In this document: positions 53,612 through 62,695 of the stretch, piece after piece
Layout: each line of letters starts with the position of its first letter
How positions within the stretch are numbered: position 1 is the stretch's first letter
NCBI GenBank assembly: GCA_002356515.1
Contig: AP017605.1
Coordinates: 7,487,020-7,551,019, forward strand
DNA from: Mesorhizobium loti
Lineage (GTDB): Bacteria; Pseudomonadota; Alphaproteobacteria; Rhizobiales; Rhizobiaceae
Reading direction: 5' to 3'
DNA length: 64,000 nucleotides
Translations under genes and position numbers: made by a program
The notes under the pieces: model-generated
What the model saw: only the letters and a program-made list of their open reading frames with translations
Told to the model about the DNA's origin: nothing
The model's database searches: none

Positions 53612-53788
53612 GGTGACTCTCCGAATGGGTTGAATGCCGGAGAGATAGACGATGCCGACTGTTCACCAAAGCCGCCTATCCGGCGACACATCGTTCACAG
53701 GCTGTACATTTCCGTGATCGGCCAAGAAGCGCGAAATTCGTGTCGGGTGATGCGGTGACGGGAGTAAATTATCCCGCCGAAAAACAGT

Positions 53789-55186
53789 TTACCCTGGATG
53801 CGTCATGTCCTCCGGCCGCACCAGCCGGTCATAGTCGGCCTCGCTGACCAGTCCGGTGGCCAGCGCTTCCTCGCGAAGAGTCGTGCCCTTCTTGTGCGCC
53901 GTCTTGGCGATCTTGGCGGCATTGTCATAGCCGATGGTGGGCGCCAGCGCCGTCACCAGCATCAGCGAGCGGTCGAGGGCCGCCTTGATGTTGTCTTCGC
54001 GGGCCTCGATGCCGACGACGCAATTGTCGGTGAAGGAGACCGAAGCGTCGGACAGCAACTGTACCGACTGCAGGAAATTGTAGGCCATCAGCGGGTTGTA
54101 GACGTTGAGCTCGAAATGCCCCTGGCTGCCGGCGAAGGTCAGCGCCGCATTGTTGCCGAACACCTGCACGCAGACCTGCGTCATCGCCTCGCACTGCGTC
54201 GGGTTGACCTTGCCCGGCATGATCGACGAGCCCGGCTCGTTCTCCGGCAATGAGAGTTCGCCGAGGCCCGAGCGGGGGCCGGAACCGAGGAAGCGGATGT
54301 CGTTGGCGACCTTGAAGAGCGCGGCGGCAGCGGCGTTGATCGCGCCGTGCGAGAACACCATGGAATCGTGCGCTGCCAGCGCCTCGAACTTGTTCGGCGC
54401 GGTGACGAAGGCGATGCCGGTGATGGCGGCGATGCGATCGGCCACTTTTTCAGCAAAGCCGACGGGCGCGTTGAGGCCGGTGCCGACGGCGGTGCCGCCC
54501 TGAGCCAGTTCCTGCAGGCCGGGCAGCGTCATTTCGATGCGCTTGATCGACGAGGCGACCTGCGCCGCATAGCCCGAGAATTCCTGGCCGAGCGTCAGCG
54601 GCGTGGCATCCTGTGTGTGGGTGCGGCCGATCTTGATGATGTGGTTGAAAGCCTTGGCCTTGGCGTCCAACGCCTTGTGCAGGTGCTTCAGCGCCGGCAA
54701 TAAATCGTGCACGATGCGCTCGGCGCAGGCGATGTGCATTGCCGTCGGATAGGTGTCGTTCGACGACTGGCTCATATTGACGTGGTCGTTGGGATGCACC
54801 GGCTTCTTTGAGCCCATGACGCCGCCCAGCATCTCGATCGCCCGGTTGGAGATCACCTCATTGGCGTTCATGTTGGACTGCGTGCCCGAGCCGGTCTGCC
54901 AGACGACCAGCGGGAAATGATCATTGAGCTTGCCGTCGATAACCTCTTGCGCGGCCGCTATGATCGCCTTGCCGATCGCCGGATCGAGCCGCTTCAGCTC
55001 CATATTGGCTTCCGCCGCCGCCCGCTTGACGATGCCGAGTGCGCGCACGATCGAAGCCGGCTGCTTTTCCCAGCCGATCTTGAAATTGCCGAGGGAACGC
55101 TGCGCCTGCGCACCCCAATAGCGGTCGGCGGCAACCTCGATGGGGCCGAACGTATCGGTTTCGGTTCTGGTCTTTGGCGTGCTCAC
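53789..55186 (-). CDS. fumC: fumarate hydratase class II, 465 aa
   Basis: Oxygen-stable fumarase of the TCA cycle. The ASL/fumarase signature [17 protein letters not shown] is present, with [13 protein letters not shown] and [15 protein letters not shown]. Start GTG at 55186 gives [17 protein letters not shown], the usual N-terminus, with GGAGA seven bases upstream; the length of 465 equals the family norm. It converts fumarate to malate in the cytoplasm as a homotetramer. Confidence 0.95.
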   Translation of the reverse strand: MSTPKTRTETDTFGPIEVAADRYWGAQAQRSLGNFKIGWEKQPASIVRALGIVKRAAAEANMELKRLDPAIGKAIIAAAQEVIDGKLNDHFPLVVWQTGSGTQSNMNANEVISNRAIEMLGGVMGSKKPVHPNDHVNMSQSSNDTYPTAMHIACAERIVHDLLPALKHLHKALDAKAKAFNHIIKIGRTHTQDATPLTLGQEFSGYAAQVASSIKRIEMTLPGLQELAQGGTAVGTGLNAPVGFAEKVADRIAAITGIAFVTAPNKFEALAAHDSMVFSHGAINAAAAALFKVANDIRFLGSGPRSGLGELSLPENEPGSSIMPGKVNPTQCEAMTQVCVQVFGNNAALTFAGSQGHFELNVYNPLMAYNFLQSVQLLSDASVSFTDNCVVGIEAREDNIKAALDRSLMLVTALAPTIGYDNAAKIAKTAHKKGTTLREEALATGLVSEADYDRLVRPEDMTHPG

Positions 55187-55365
55187 GGCAAGTCTCCGGT
55201 CTGTCGATTTGGGCAAGGGCGTATCGCGTTGCACAAATGGCTTCAAGCGGAGATTGCGGACGGTGAGGATGCAAATCGGTTGAAGGAACGCACCTCACTC
55301 CCCGCGGCGCAACCGTGTGCGCGGGAAGGAGATGTTGCCGAAGGGGAGAGTTGGCTTGCTTCTTG

Positions 55366-55845
55366 TCAGGCTAAGGGTGGGCCAACAATGTCGATGCCAT
55401 TGCTTGCGCAGAGCTGCACCAATGCCGCGATGATCTCCGGCGTTGGCTCCATCTGCGACGGCAGTTCCGGCCGTTCTGCCGGACGGCTCGCCCGACGCAG
55501 CATCGTCTCGAAATCGGAGCCGCGCGTGACGGTGAGGCTGCGCGCGCCTTCGGGAGACTCGACCCGGTAAGTATGCGGCAGGCCTTTCGGCGCGATGACG
55601 GTCTCGCCGACGCCCGCGATGCACTCGTGGCCGTCGATGGTGAAGCGCATGACCCCTCCCAGGATATGAAACACCTCGTCCTCGTGCCGATGCACATGCA
55701 GCGGTGGAGAGTCGCCATATGGCATGCGATGTTCAACGACGCAGATGCCGTCCTCTCCCGCCGCCGACGAGACGTGGATCGCGACGAGCGTGTTGTTGAA
55801 CCAGAAGAGTTCCTTGCCTGTGATTGTCCCGGAGGTCATTGTCAT
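55366..55845 (-). CDS. cupin-domain protein, 159 aa
   Basis: Single cupin with motif 1 PPLHVHRHEDEVFHILGG (H-x-H-x3-E) and motif 2 AGVGETVIAPKGLPHTYR, a conserved beta-barrel that would bind one metal. Start MTMTSGTITGKELFWFNNT at 55845. Divergent from a LysR gene, which may control it. The enzymatic role is not determined; single-cupin proteins include dioxygenases, isomerases and sensors. Confidence 0.85.
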   Translation of the reverse strand: MTMTSGTITGKELFWFNNTLVAIHVSSAAGEDGICVVEHRMPYGDSPPLHVHRHEDEVFHILGGVMRFTIDGHECIAGVGETVIAPKGLPHTYRVESPEGARSLTVTRGSDFETMLRRASRPAERPELPSQMEPTPEIIAALVQLCASNGIDIVGPPLA

Positions 55846-55958
55846 GGCTCTGTGTTCCTTTTGGGTCGCTTTTTGCCGACGGGGCGGCGCCGACAACGAC
55901 CTAACCAGGGACATGCCGGCGATGGAAATCCAATGATCGTATGGGGCGAATTGATGCG

Positions 55959-56924
55959 ATGAATTTGAATGGCCTCGATCTCAATCTCGTCAGGGTGCTC
56001 GACGCGCTGCTGCGGGAAAGAAGCGTGACGCGCGCTGGTGAGCAGATCGGCCTCAGCCAGCCGGCCGTCAGCGCGGCGCTCAATCGCTTGCGCCACGCTC
56101 TCAACGACCAACTGTTCGTGCGGCGCGGCAACGACATGGTGCCGACGCCGCGCGCGGAGAGCGTGGCGGAGCCCGTGCGCCTGGCACTGCGCGAGATCGA
56201 ACGCGCCTTCCATTCGGCGCAGTCGTTCGATCCGGCGGAGCTCGAGCGAACCTTCACGCTCATGGGTGCGGATTTCTTTTCCATGCTGCTGATGCCGACG
56301 CTGGCGGCGCGCGTCGCGGCTATCGCGCCGCGTGTGTCGTTGAGGTTTCTCGATAGCGCGCGCGGCGATGTTTCGCGGCTGCTCCAGGATGATGAAATCG
56401 ATGCGGCACTGGAACGTCCGCTTGAGGTCTTGGACTGGGTCTCCAGCGTACCGCTGTTCCATTCGCCATTCGCAATCATTGCGGCGCGGGACAACGCTGC
56501 GATCAGACAGGCGGGGATCGCAGATGGCGAGCCGCTGCCGCTTGAGCTTTTCTGCGAACTGCCCCACGTTCTTCGCTCGATCGACGGCTCGATGTCGGGC
56601 TCCACCGACGAGGCGCTCGGCAAGATCGGACGAAAGCGTCGTGTCGGGCTGGCACTGCCGCACTTTCAGGCCGTCGCGTTGGCCGTGGCAAACGGAAATT
56701 ACCTTTCCGCGGTTCCCAGGCAGTTCGCGGTTTGGGCGGCCAAGACCCTGCCGCTCGCCATGTTTGAACCGCCACTTCCCATTGCTGTTCCTGAAATCAG
56801 GATGTACTGGCACGCACGCCACGACGACGAGCCACCTCATCGCTGGATTCGCAATCAGATCCTGGAAGTTGTCGACGCTCTTGGATTTGTGGAAAGCGCC
56901 GCCGGTCAAGTTGCCGCGCCGTAG
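55959..56924 (+). CDS. LysR-family transcriptional regulator, 321 aa
   Basis: Typical start MNLNGLDLNLVRVLDALLRE followed by the helix-turn-helix RAGEQIGLSQPAVSAALNRL and a long effector domain. The start at 55959 gives this family N-terminus; an ATG at 55941 would add six residues. Divergent from the cupin gene with about 110 bases between starts, so it most likely controls that gene. The ligand is unknown. Confidence 0.9.
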   Translation: MNLNGLDLNLVRVLDALLRERSVTRAGEQIGLSQPAVSAALNRLRHALNDQLFVRRGNDMVPTPRAESVAEPVRLALREIERAFHSAQSFDPAELERTFTLMGADFFSMLLMPTLAARVAAIAPRVSLRFLDSARGDVSRLLQDDEIDAALERPLEVLDWVSSVPLFHSPFAIIAARDNAAIRQAGIADGEPLPLELFCELPHVLRSIDGSMSGSTDEALGKIGRKRRVGLALPHFQAVALAVANGNYLSAVPRQFAVWAAKTLPLAMFEPPLPIAVPEIRMYWHARHDDEPPHRWIRNQILEVVDALGFVESAAGQVAAP

Positions 56925-57031
56925 CGGCAAGGCAATTCACCCGCCGTATACCGGCTTTCGATCGCAAAAAATGCCGCCGCTGGTCGAGGTGTAGCTTCCC
57001 GCTGCATGTGCGCGGAACTCTTTTCCTTGAC

Positions 57032-57583
57032 CTAACGGCCGCGGCGGCCAAATCCCGTTGGACCTGTGGGACGCCTCGTTTGCGGTGCCGGAGGCGCGGA
57101 ATCCATCCTGCTGGCTTGCTGTTCCAGTCTGGTGGATCGCGATTGCAACTGGACAGAGCGTTCGGCCGCCATACGGGAGATGTGGGCGCTGAGGTCCCTT
57201 CTCGAGGCCTCTGTACCGGGTGGCGGGCCATAGTCGTTGTTGCCGTCCGATCCGGAGAAAAAGCCGCATTCGACGAGCACCCATAGCCCGCCAATATAGG
57301 GAAGGAACAACAGCAGCGACCATCGGCCCGATTTGTCCAGATCATGGTACCGCTTGATCGTTGCGGCGAAATTGACCCAGAGCGAAAGCGCGGCGCCGAT
57401 GAGCAGCACCAGATTGGCACTTAGACTGTCTGAGGGAAACGCTCTGAGCCTGTGTCCGGCCGAAGCAGCTCCGACATGGACCAAGGCGGCAACGGTCACC
57501 ACCAGCAGGGCCAGCACTACGAACTGGGCCAGCCACCATTGCCCACGGCCGATGCGCCCGGAAAATCCAAACAAAAGATTCAT
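57032..57583 (-). CDS. DUF805 membrane protein, 183 aa
   Basis: Starts MNLLFGFSGRIGRGQWWLAQ, a classic DUF805 N-terminus, with helices FVVLALLVVTVAALVHVG and LVLLIGAALSLWVNFAATIK, then the motif KRYHDLDKSGRWSLLLFLPY. After the third helix the C-terminus (FFSGSDGNNDYGPPPGTEAS) is long, polar and Arg-rich. The function of DUF805 is unknown; its inhibitor-of-bacteriophage relatives suggest a membrane stress role (established family note). Confidence 0.85.
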   Translation of the reverse strand: MNLLFGFSGRIGRGQWWLAQFVVLALLVVTVAALVHVGAASAGHRLRAFPSDSLSANLVLLIGAALSLWVNFAATIKRYHDLDKSGRWSLLLFLPYIGGLWVLVECGFFSGSDGNNDYGPPPGTEASRRDLSAHISRMAAERSVQLQSRSTRLEQQASRMDSAPPAPQTRRPTGPTGFGRRGR

Positions 57584-57792
57584 TTACATCCCCGTCGGCA
57601 GTGAGGGCAATATTCATTGTGTATGTAAAAAGTTACTAAAGATGTGCCAGTGAAGTAATGAGCGCGGCGGGTCGATTAGTTGGATGGTTAATTGATATGA
57701 AATGGTATGTATAAATAGAGTTTGGTATTTTATTTCTGCCGACGGGGCTGCGCGCGGGAAGCAGCTGTTTGGTTGAGGGCGACGGCCGGCAC

Positions 57793-58566
57793 TCACCCCG
57801 CGGTATATCCACCGTCGACCGCGAAAACAGCGCCACTGGTCCATGCCGCCTCGCTGCTGGCGAGATAAACCGCCATGCCGGCGAGGTCGTCCGGGCGGCC
57901 GATGCGCCCCAGCGGGTAGCTGCGTTCGACATAGGCCTTCAGCTCCGCCTGCGCCTCGATCGGCAGACTGTCGACGGTCTTGCGCCGCATGGCGGTGTCG
58001 ACCGTACCCGGCGCGATGGCGTTGATGCGGATGCCGCGCGGGCCGAGCTCGAAGGCCAGCGATTTGGTCAGCGAGTTCAGTGCCCCCTTCGACAAGGAGT
58101 AGAGGCTGGAGGGCCGCTTCGGGATCATCTTGCTGGCGAAATAGGAGGAGATGTTGATGACGGATGCGCCAGCGCCGAAATGCTGCAGCAGCCCCTGGGT
58201 GAGGAAGAACGCCGCCGTCACGTTGAGCGCGAAGGAGTGCTGGAACTGCGCCTCGTTGACGGTCTCGAACGGCACGAGGTAGGCGACACCGGCATTGTTG
58301 GCCAGAACGTCGAGCGGCCGGCCGGTCTCTTTCACATGCTCGATGACAGTCGCAACGCCGAGGCTGGTGGCAAGGTCTGCCGATACCGTCTCCACGGCGC
58401 CAGCCGGCCCGTGGGCCGTCAGCTTCCGGCGTGCGGTTTCGAGCTTGCCGGCGTCGCGGCCGACGATCAGGACATCGGCGCCCTCGCGCACGAACGCCTC
58501 GGCGATCGCCAGGCCGATGCCGTCCGAGCCGCCGGTCACCAGCGTACGCTTGTCCTGAAGTCTCAT
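57793..58566 (-). CDS. short-chain dehydrogenase/reductase, 257 aa
   Basis: Classical SDR: cofactor motif TLVTGGSDGIGLAIAEAF, NNAGV in LDVLANNAGVAYL, catalytic SYFASKM / Y-x3-K in SSLYSLSKGALNSL, and the closing GAVFAVDGGYTAG. It oxidises or reduces an alcohol or ketone with NAD(P). Start ATG at 58566 with CGGAG upstream is preferred over TTG 27 bases earlier. Substrate unknown. Confidence 0.9.
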   Translation of the reverse strand: MRLQDKRTLVTGGSDGIGLAIAEAFVREGADVLIVGRDAGKLETARRKLTAHGPAGAVETVSADLATSLGVATVIEHVKETGRPLDVLANNAGVAYLVPFETVNEAQFQHSFALNVTAAFFLTQGLLQHFGAGASVINISSYFASKMIPKRPSSLYSLSKGALNSLTKSLAFELGPRGIRINAIAPGTVDTAMRRKTVDSLPIEAQAELKAYVERSYPLGRIGRPDDLAGMAVYLASSEAAWTSGAVFAVDGGYTAG

Positions 58567-58709
58567 CGGGCGCTCCGAAATCGTCTTGGCCAATGCCAGA
58601 GCACCGCATAGGTGCGGCCCGGGTCAAGCTGCCGGCCTATCCCACGGTATGAACTTCGCTTGTTGCCGACACCGGGATGGGGCAGGCGCGACCGGCTGCC
58701 GGGGCCGGT

Positions 58710-59348
58710 TTACGCGCCGGCAATCGCATCCTGGCGCATGGCCAGTCGTGCAGCGACGAAATCCTTGACCTGGCGGATCGCCTGTTCGCGCGACACGCTG
58801 CCCGGCTCCAGGCCGAGCCGCAGCCAGAGCCCGTCGATCAGCGCGGTGACGCCAAGCGCGATGTCGTCGGCATCACCGGGCGAGGCAAGCCCGCGCAGGC
58901 CGGACAACAGGTTGGAGCGCATGCGCGCGTGCAGCACTTTCTGGATACGCGCCAACTTCTCGTCGCGTGGCACCTCGGCGCACAGCGAAAGCCAGGCATG
59001 GCATAGCGGCGGCAGGAACAGATGCTCCTCGAAATTGCCGGCGATAACCGCATCGAGCCGCTCCATCGGCGTGCGCGCCTGGCGAAGCCGGGCGACCACC
59101 GCGTCGCGCAGCACGGCGTTGGCCTCGCGCATCGCGTGCTCGAACAATTCCTGCTTGTTGCGGAAATAGTGCAGCACGATGCCCTTGGAGGCGCCGGCAT
59201 GGGCGGCCACCTTTTCCAGCGTCGCACCCGCAATGCCCTCGCGCTCCAGCACCGCGAAGGCGGCCTGCCGCAACTCCTTGCGGCGTATGTCACTGAGACG
59301 TTTGAGTTTCACGGCTTCGATCCCGGCATTGCGAATCCACGTTGACAT
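58710..59348 (-). CDS. TetR-family regulator, BetI-like, 212 aa
   Basis: Begins MSTWIRNAGIEAVKLKRLSD with a TetR DNA-binding region RRKELRQAAFAVLEREGIAG and LEKVAAHAGASKGIVLHYFR. The KGIVLHYFRNKQEL sequence is typical of BetI, which represses choline/betaine genes. It is divergent from a ChoX-like binding-protein gene and a hydrolase; several operator-like palindromes lie between. This suggests a choline or quaternary amine response. Confidence 0.88.
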   Translation of the reverse strand: MSTWIRNAGIEAVKLKRLSDIRRKELRQAAFAVLEREGIAGATLEKVAAHAGASKGIVLHYFRNKQELFEHAMREANAVLRDAVVARLRQARTPMERLDAVIAGNFEEHLFLPPLCHAWLSLCAEVPRDEKLARIQKVLHARMRSNLLSGLRGLASPGDADDIALGVTALIDGLWLRLGLEPGSVSREQAIRQVKDFVAARLAMRQDAIAGA

Positions 59349-59370
59349 TTTCGTCCGCCTAGATCAACAA

Positions 59371-59406
59371 TTGACCAGTGGGACAATAAAAAGACCAAGT
59401 GGTCAA
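59371..59406. promoter_or_regulatory. operator repeats between TetR and ChoX-like genes
   Basis: TTGACCAGTGGGACAA (59371-59386) and AAGACCAAGTGGTCAA (59391-59406) are two related imperfect palindromes with a TTGACC/GACC-n-GGTC core; TTGACCA and TGGTCAA also form an outer dyad over the whole region. The position upstream of both divergent genes fits a BetI-like repressor. Confidence 0.6.
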
Positions 59407-59430
59407 AATCCGATGACGAGGAGAATCGAA

Positions 59431-60369
59431 ATGGACCGCATGCTTGCAAATGGCGTCTGTCTTGCAGCCCTGATGCTGGGCGTTCATGTGGCCTCAGCGG
59501 CCGAGGCCGAGCAGTGCAGGGCGGTGCGCATGGCCGAACCGGGCTGGAACGATCTCGCCTTCACCACCGGCGTCGCCAATGTCTTACTCGGTGCGCTCGG
59601 CTACCAGCCGCAAAGCTCGGTGCTGGGCATCAACGTCATCTACGAAGGCATGAAGAACAACGATCTCGACCTGTTCCTCGGCTATTGGGATCCGGCCATG
59701 GTCACCTATTACGAGCCCTACAAGAAGGATGGCTCGGTCGAGAACGTGCGCGTCAATCTCGAGGGCGCCAAATACACCTTCGCCGTCCCGACCTATGTCT
59801 GGGATGCCGGTGTGAAGGACTTCGCCGACCTGCATAAATTCGCCGACAAGTTCGGCAGGAAAATGTACGGCATCGAGCCTGGTTCGAACCAGCTGATGAT
59901 GGACGCCATCGCCGACCCGTCGCTCGGTCTCGATGGCTGGCAAGTGGTCGAGTCGAGCGAGGCCGGTATGCTCTCCGAGGTCGGCTATGAGATCAAGGAG
60001 AAGCAGTTCATCGTCTTCCAGGGCTGGGCCCCGCATCCGATGAACACCCTATATGATTTCAAATATCTCACCGGTGGCGACAAGTTTTTTGGCCCGAATT
60101 TCGGCGCGGCGACGGTGACGACGCAGGTGCGCAAGGGCTATCTGCAGCAATGCCCGAATGTCGCGCAGTTCCTGAAAAATCTCGCCTTCGACATCGATTT
60201 CGAGAATGTCGGCATGGGCTATCTCATCAATGACGGCATGAAGCCGGAGGACGGGGCGCTGAAGGCGATCACGGCGAACAAGAATCGCCTCGACGCCTGG
60301 CTCGCCGGCGTCACCACCTTCGACGGCAAGCCCGGCCTTGCCGCGGTCAAGGAGAAGCTCGGCCTGTGA
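59431..60369 (+). CDS. choline-type ABC substrate-binding protein (ChoX-like), 312 aa
   Basis: Signal peptide MDRMLANGVCLAALMLGVHV ending SAAEA, then mature CRAVRMAEPGWNDLAFTTGV. The aromatic residues of the ChoX quaternary-amine box are represented: Trp in EPGWND, Trp and Tyr in GYWDPAMVTYYEPY, and Trp in FQGWAPHPMN. It should bind choline or a similar compound in the periplasm. No permease or ATPase gene is adjacent; a hydrolase gene overlaps its stop instead. GAGGAGA upstream supports the start at 59431. Confidence 0.88.
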   Translation: MDRMLANGVCLAALMLGVHVASAAEAEQCRAVRMAEPGWNDLAFTTGVANVLLGALGYQPQSSVLGINVIYEGMKNNDLDLFLGYWDPAMVTYYEPYKKDGSVENVRVNLEGAKYTFAVPTYVWDAGVKDFADLHKFADKFGRKMYGIEPGSNQLMMDAIADPSLGLDGWQVVESSEAGMLSEVGYEIKEKQFIVFQGWAPHPMNTLYDFKYLTGGDKFFGPNFGAATVTTQVRKGYLQQCPNVAQFLKNLAFDIDFENVGMGYLINDGMKPEDGALKAITANKNRLDAWLAGVTTFDGKPGLAAVKEKLGL

Positions 60370-61202
60370 CATCGGTCGCTCTGGAAGCGGCTGCGGATGC
60401 CTGGGCGGAACAGGACGCCTGGGCCGATCGCAAGCAATCCGTCAATCATGGCGGCCTCGAGATCGCCTATGTCGAGATTTCCGGCGCCGAACCGGCGCTG
60501 GTCCTGGTGCATGGCTTCACCGACACCAGCCGCAGCTTCTCACTCCTGGCGCCGCATCTGGCCGGCCGCCGGCTGATCATGCCCGACCTGCGCGGCCACG
60601 GCGCATCGCAAGCGGGCAAGGGCTTTGCGATCGCCGACTTTGCCGAGGACATTGCGGGCCTGATCGGGCATTTGCAGCTCGATCGGCCTGTTGTCGTCGG
60701 CCATTCGTTGGGCGCCATGGTGGCCATCGCTCTGGCCGCGCGGCACAAGGATCTCATCGGCGGATTGGTGGTCCTGGCCGGCACGTTGAAGCCCGATTTC
60801 GCGTGGGATCATCCGCTCGTCATCGGTGTCCAGGCCCTGCGCGACCCGATATCGCCGGCCGACCCGTTCTATGCCTGGTGGCATGCCTGCCGGCCCGGCG
60901 TCCCCGAGCCGTTTCTCGCCGGCCTGGCGAAGGACGCCTCGGCAATGCCCGCGGTGCGCTGGCGCGTCATCCTGGAGGAGATTTGCCGGGCCGACCTGAC
61001 CAGTGCGGCACAAAAGGTGCGGGTCCGAACGCTGATCGTCGCGGGCGCCTGCGACCCGCTGTTCGGCGAGGCGCATCAGCAGGCGCTGTTGCGTTGCCTA
61101 GCGGGGGCGAGCCTTGTGCGTGCCGAAGCGTGTGGCCACAACCCGCATTGGGAGGACCCGGCCTTTGTCGCGCGGGCCATCATCGAGGCATTTGAAACCT
61201 AA
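60366..61202 (+). CDS. alpha/beta hydrolase, 278 aa
   Basis: Esterase-like hydrolase with LVLVHGFTDTSRSFSLL, PDLRGHGAS, nucleophile elbow VVVGHSLGAMVAIAL (Ser) and a C-terminal GHNPHWEDP with the catalytic His. The GTG start overlaps the ChoX-like stop. Gene order suggests that it acts on an ester brought in by ChoX, such as a choline ester; this is inference. The 3' end overlaps the convergent NIPSNAP gene by four bases. Confidence 0.87.
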   Translation: MTSVALEAAADAWAEQDAWADRKQSVNHGGLEIAYVEISGAEPALVLVHGFTDTSRSFSLLAPHLAGRRLIMPDLRGHGASQAGKGFAIADFAEDIAGLIGHLQLDRPVVVGHSLGAMVAIALAARHKDLIGGLVVLAGTLKPDFAWDHPLVIGVQALRDPISPADPFYAWWHACRPGVPEPFLAGLAKDASAMPAVRWRVILEEICRADLTSAAQKVRVRTLIVAGACDPLFGEAHQQALLRCLAGASLVRAEACGHNPHWEDPAFVARAIIEAFET

Positions 61203-61981
61203 CGCCCGATCAGCGATCGCGACGTGGGCGACAGCCGCAAAGTCTCCGATGGTTTGGCCAGATCAAGCTGAACTGCCGACCAAAAGGCCTGCCAATTTGG
61301 CGATGCGGCCAAGGCGGCTTCGTGGCGTGCGTGCGCGTCGACGCCGTCGAAGCCGGTAACGGAAATAAAGACGTTTTCGCTGGTCCGGACCGGCAGGCGC
61401 GGAAAACTGTTTTCGGCATGCTCCGTGACAAAAGCGGCAAGGAGGCGTGCGTCGGGTGCCGTCATCGTTGGCGCCGCCTCGGCCGCGAAGCGATTGGCGA
61501 ATTCAGTTTCCGTTCCCGGCCGCAAATGATGAATCTGGATGACAACAATGCCGGCCAAGCGGTTCGCTTTGCTGGAGTTTTCCTGCTCGACAGCAATCGG
61601 CCGCTGAAGCCCCGAGAGATCAAAGCCGGCGCCCGGCCACACCGGCCTCAGCAGCAGCACATCGTCGGAATCGATCATTGTCGCGTTGGCCGCATCGCGA
61701 TGCGCTGCCCAGATCGGGCCGCCGTAGAAAGCGGTCAGCGCTTCCTTGCGGGCGCCCATGCCATCGAAGCCGCGCAGCCAGACGAACATGTCGGGACGGT
61801 CCAGATCGCGGAACTGGCCGATGATGGTCATTCCGGTGGCTTCCTGGCTTTCGATGAACTCCCGATCGAAGAGGGTAATCAGCGTTTCGCGCTGCCCGGG
61901 CCTCAATGTGTACTGCCTCAGCTCGACAACGGGTGAGGCAAGCGCTGCGGCCTCCGAAGCGACGTTCAGCGGCAGGTTCAT
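61199..61981 (-). CDS. NIPSNAP-family protein, 260 aa
   Basis: Starts MNLPLNVASEAAALASPVVE with GGAGA before the ATG at 61981. Two ferredoxin-like beta-alpha-beta domains are visible: VVELRQYTLRPGQRETLITL, IGQFRDLDRPDMFVWLRGF in the first, and VIQIHHLRPGTETEFANRFA and VFISVTGFDGVDAHARHEAA in the second. NIPSNAP and Dabb-like proteins are small, often with unknown enzymatic role. Divergent from a TetR gene with CTGTTT sites between, so probably regulated by it. Confidence 0.85.
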   Translation of the reverse strand: MNLPLNVASEAAALASPVVELRQYTLRPGQRETLITLFDREFIESQEATGMTIIGQFRDLDRPDMFVWLRGFDGMGARKEALTAFYGGPIWAAHRDAANATMIDSDDVLLLRPVWPGAGFDLSGLQRPIAVEQENSSKANRLAGIVVIQIHHLRPGTETEFANRFAAEAAPTMTAPDARLLAAFVTEHAENSFPRLPVRTSENVFISVTGFDGVDAHARHEAALAASPNWQAFWSAVQLDLAKPSETLRLSPTSRSLIGR

Positions 61982-61993
61982 CGGCAGTCTCCA

Positions 61994-62040
61994 AAACAGG
62001 ACGATCATCCTGTTTATAAACAGACCGGTTGTCCTGTTTT
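61994..62040. promoter_or_regulatory. CTGTTT/AAACAG operator cluster
   Basis: AAACAGGA (61994-62001) and TCCTGTTT (62008-62015) form an inverted repeat, CTGTTTATAAACAG (62010-62023) is a perfect 14-base palindrome, and CCTGTTT recurs at 62033-62039. The sites lie between the NIPSNAP and TetR starts and are probably the operator of that TetR. Confidence 0.65.
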
Positions 62041-62062
62041 GTCAACATGCTATTCTCGAACA

Positions 62063-62683
62063 ATGTCAGCAGAGATGACCATTCGATCAGGCACAAGGCC
62101 ACGAAAGCGCATCAACGACCCCGGGGGCATGCGCCGGAAAGTCCTGGATGTCGCCGAAGAGGCATTTCAGGCACGCGGCTATCACGCTTCCAGCCTCGGC
62201 GACCTGATGGCGGCGGCAGGGGTCAGCGGCGGCGCGCTGCATCATCATTTCCCGACCAAGAAGGCGCTGGCCCTGGCGGTGATCGAAGAGCGCGTGGCTG
62301 CAGCGGTCGAGGAGACATGGATCGCGCCGGTAAAGACGGCGGCTTCGGCGCGCGAAGGAGTACGGGCCGTATTCGAGGCCGTGGCGGCGGAGCTGGAGCA
62401 GCAGGGTTTCGTGCGCGGCTGTCCGCTCAACAATCTGGCGCATGAACTGTCGCTCGCCGATCCCGATTTCCGGGCTGCCCTGGCCGGCATATTCGCGGCA
62501 TGGCGCCAGGCGATCGCCGACAAGATCACGGCTGACCAGCAGGCGGGCAGGGAGCAAGGCACCGATCCCCAGCGTTTTGCGGCACTTGCCGTCGCCACCT
62601 ATTCCGGCGCCATGTCGATGGCCAAGACGGCGCAGGACGCGACCGTGCTGCATGACTGTCTGGCGGCTCTCGGCGAAGCCTGA
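62063..62683 (+). CDS. TetR-family regulator, 206 aa
   Basis: N-terminal HTH RRKVLDVAEEAFQARGYHAS with LGDLMAAAGVSGGALHHHFP. The C-terminal domain with EQQGFVRGCPLNNLAHELSL has the GCPLNNLA motif found in TetR members related to NemR/YcdC branches. Start at 62063 is preferred; TTG 24 bases earlier and ATG 12 bases later are alternatives. It is divergent from the NIPSNAP gene. Confidence 0.9.
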   Translation: MSAEMTIRSGTRPRKRINDPGGMRRKVLDVAEEAFQARGYHASSLGDLMAAAGVSGGALHHHFPTKKALALAVIEERVAAAVEETWIAPVKTAASAREGVRAVFEAVAAELEQQGFVRGCPLNNLAHELSLADPDFRAALAGIFAAWRQAIADKITADQQAGREQGTDPQRFAALAVATYSGAMSMAKTAQDATVLHDCLAALGEA

Positions 62684-62695
62684 GCCGCAGCCGCG

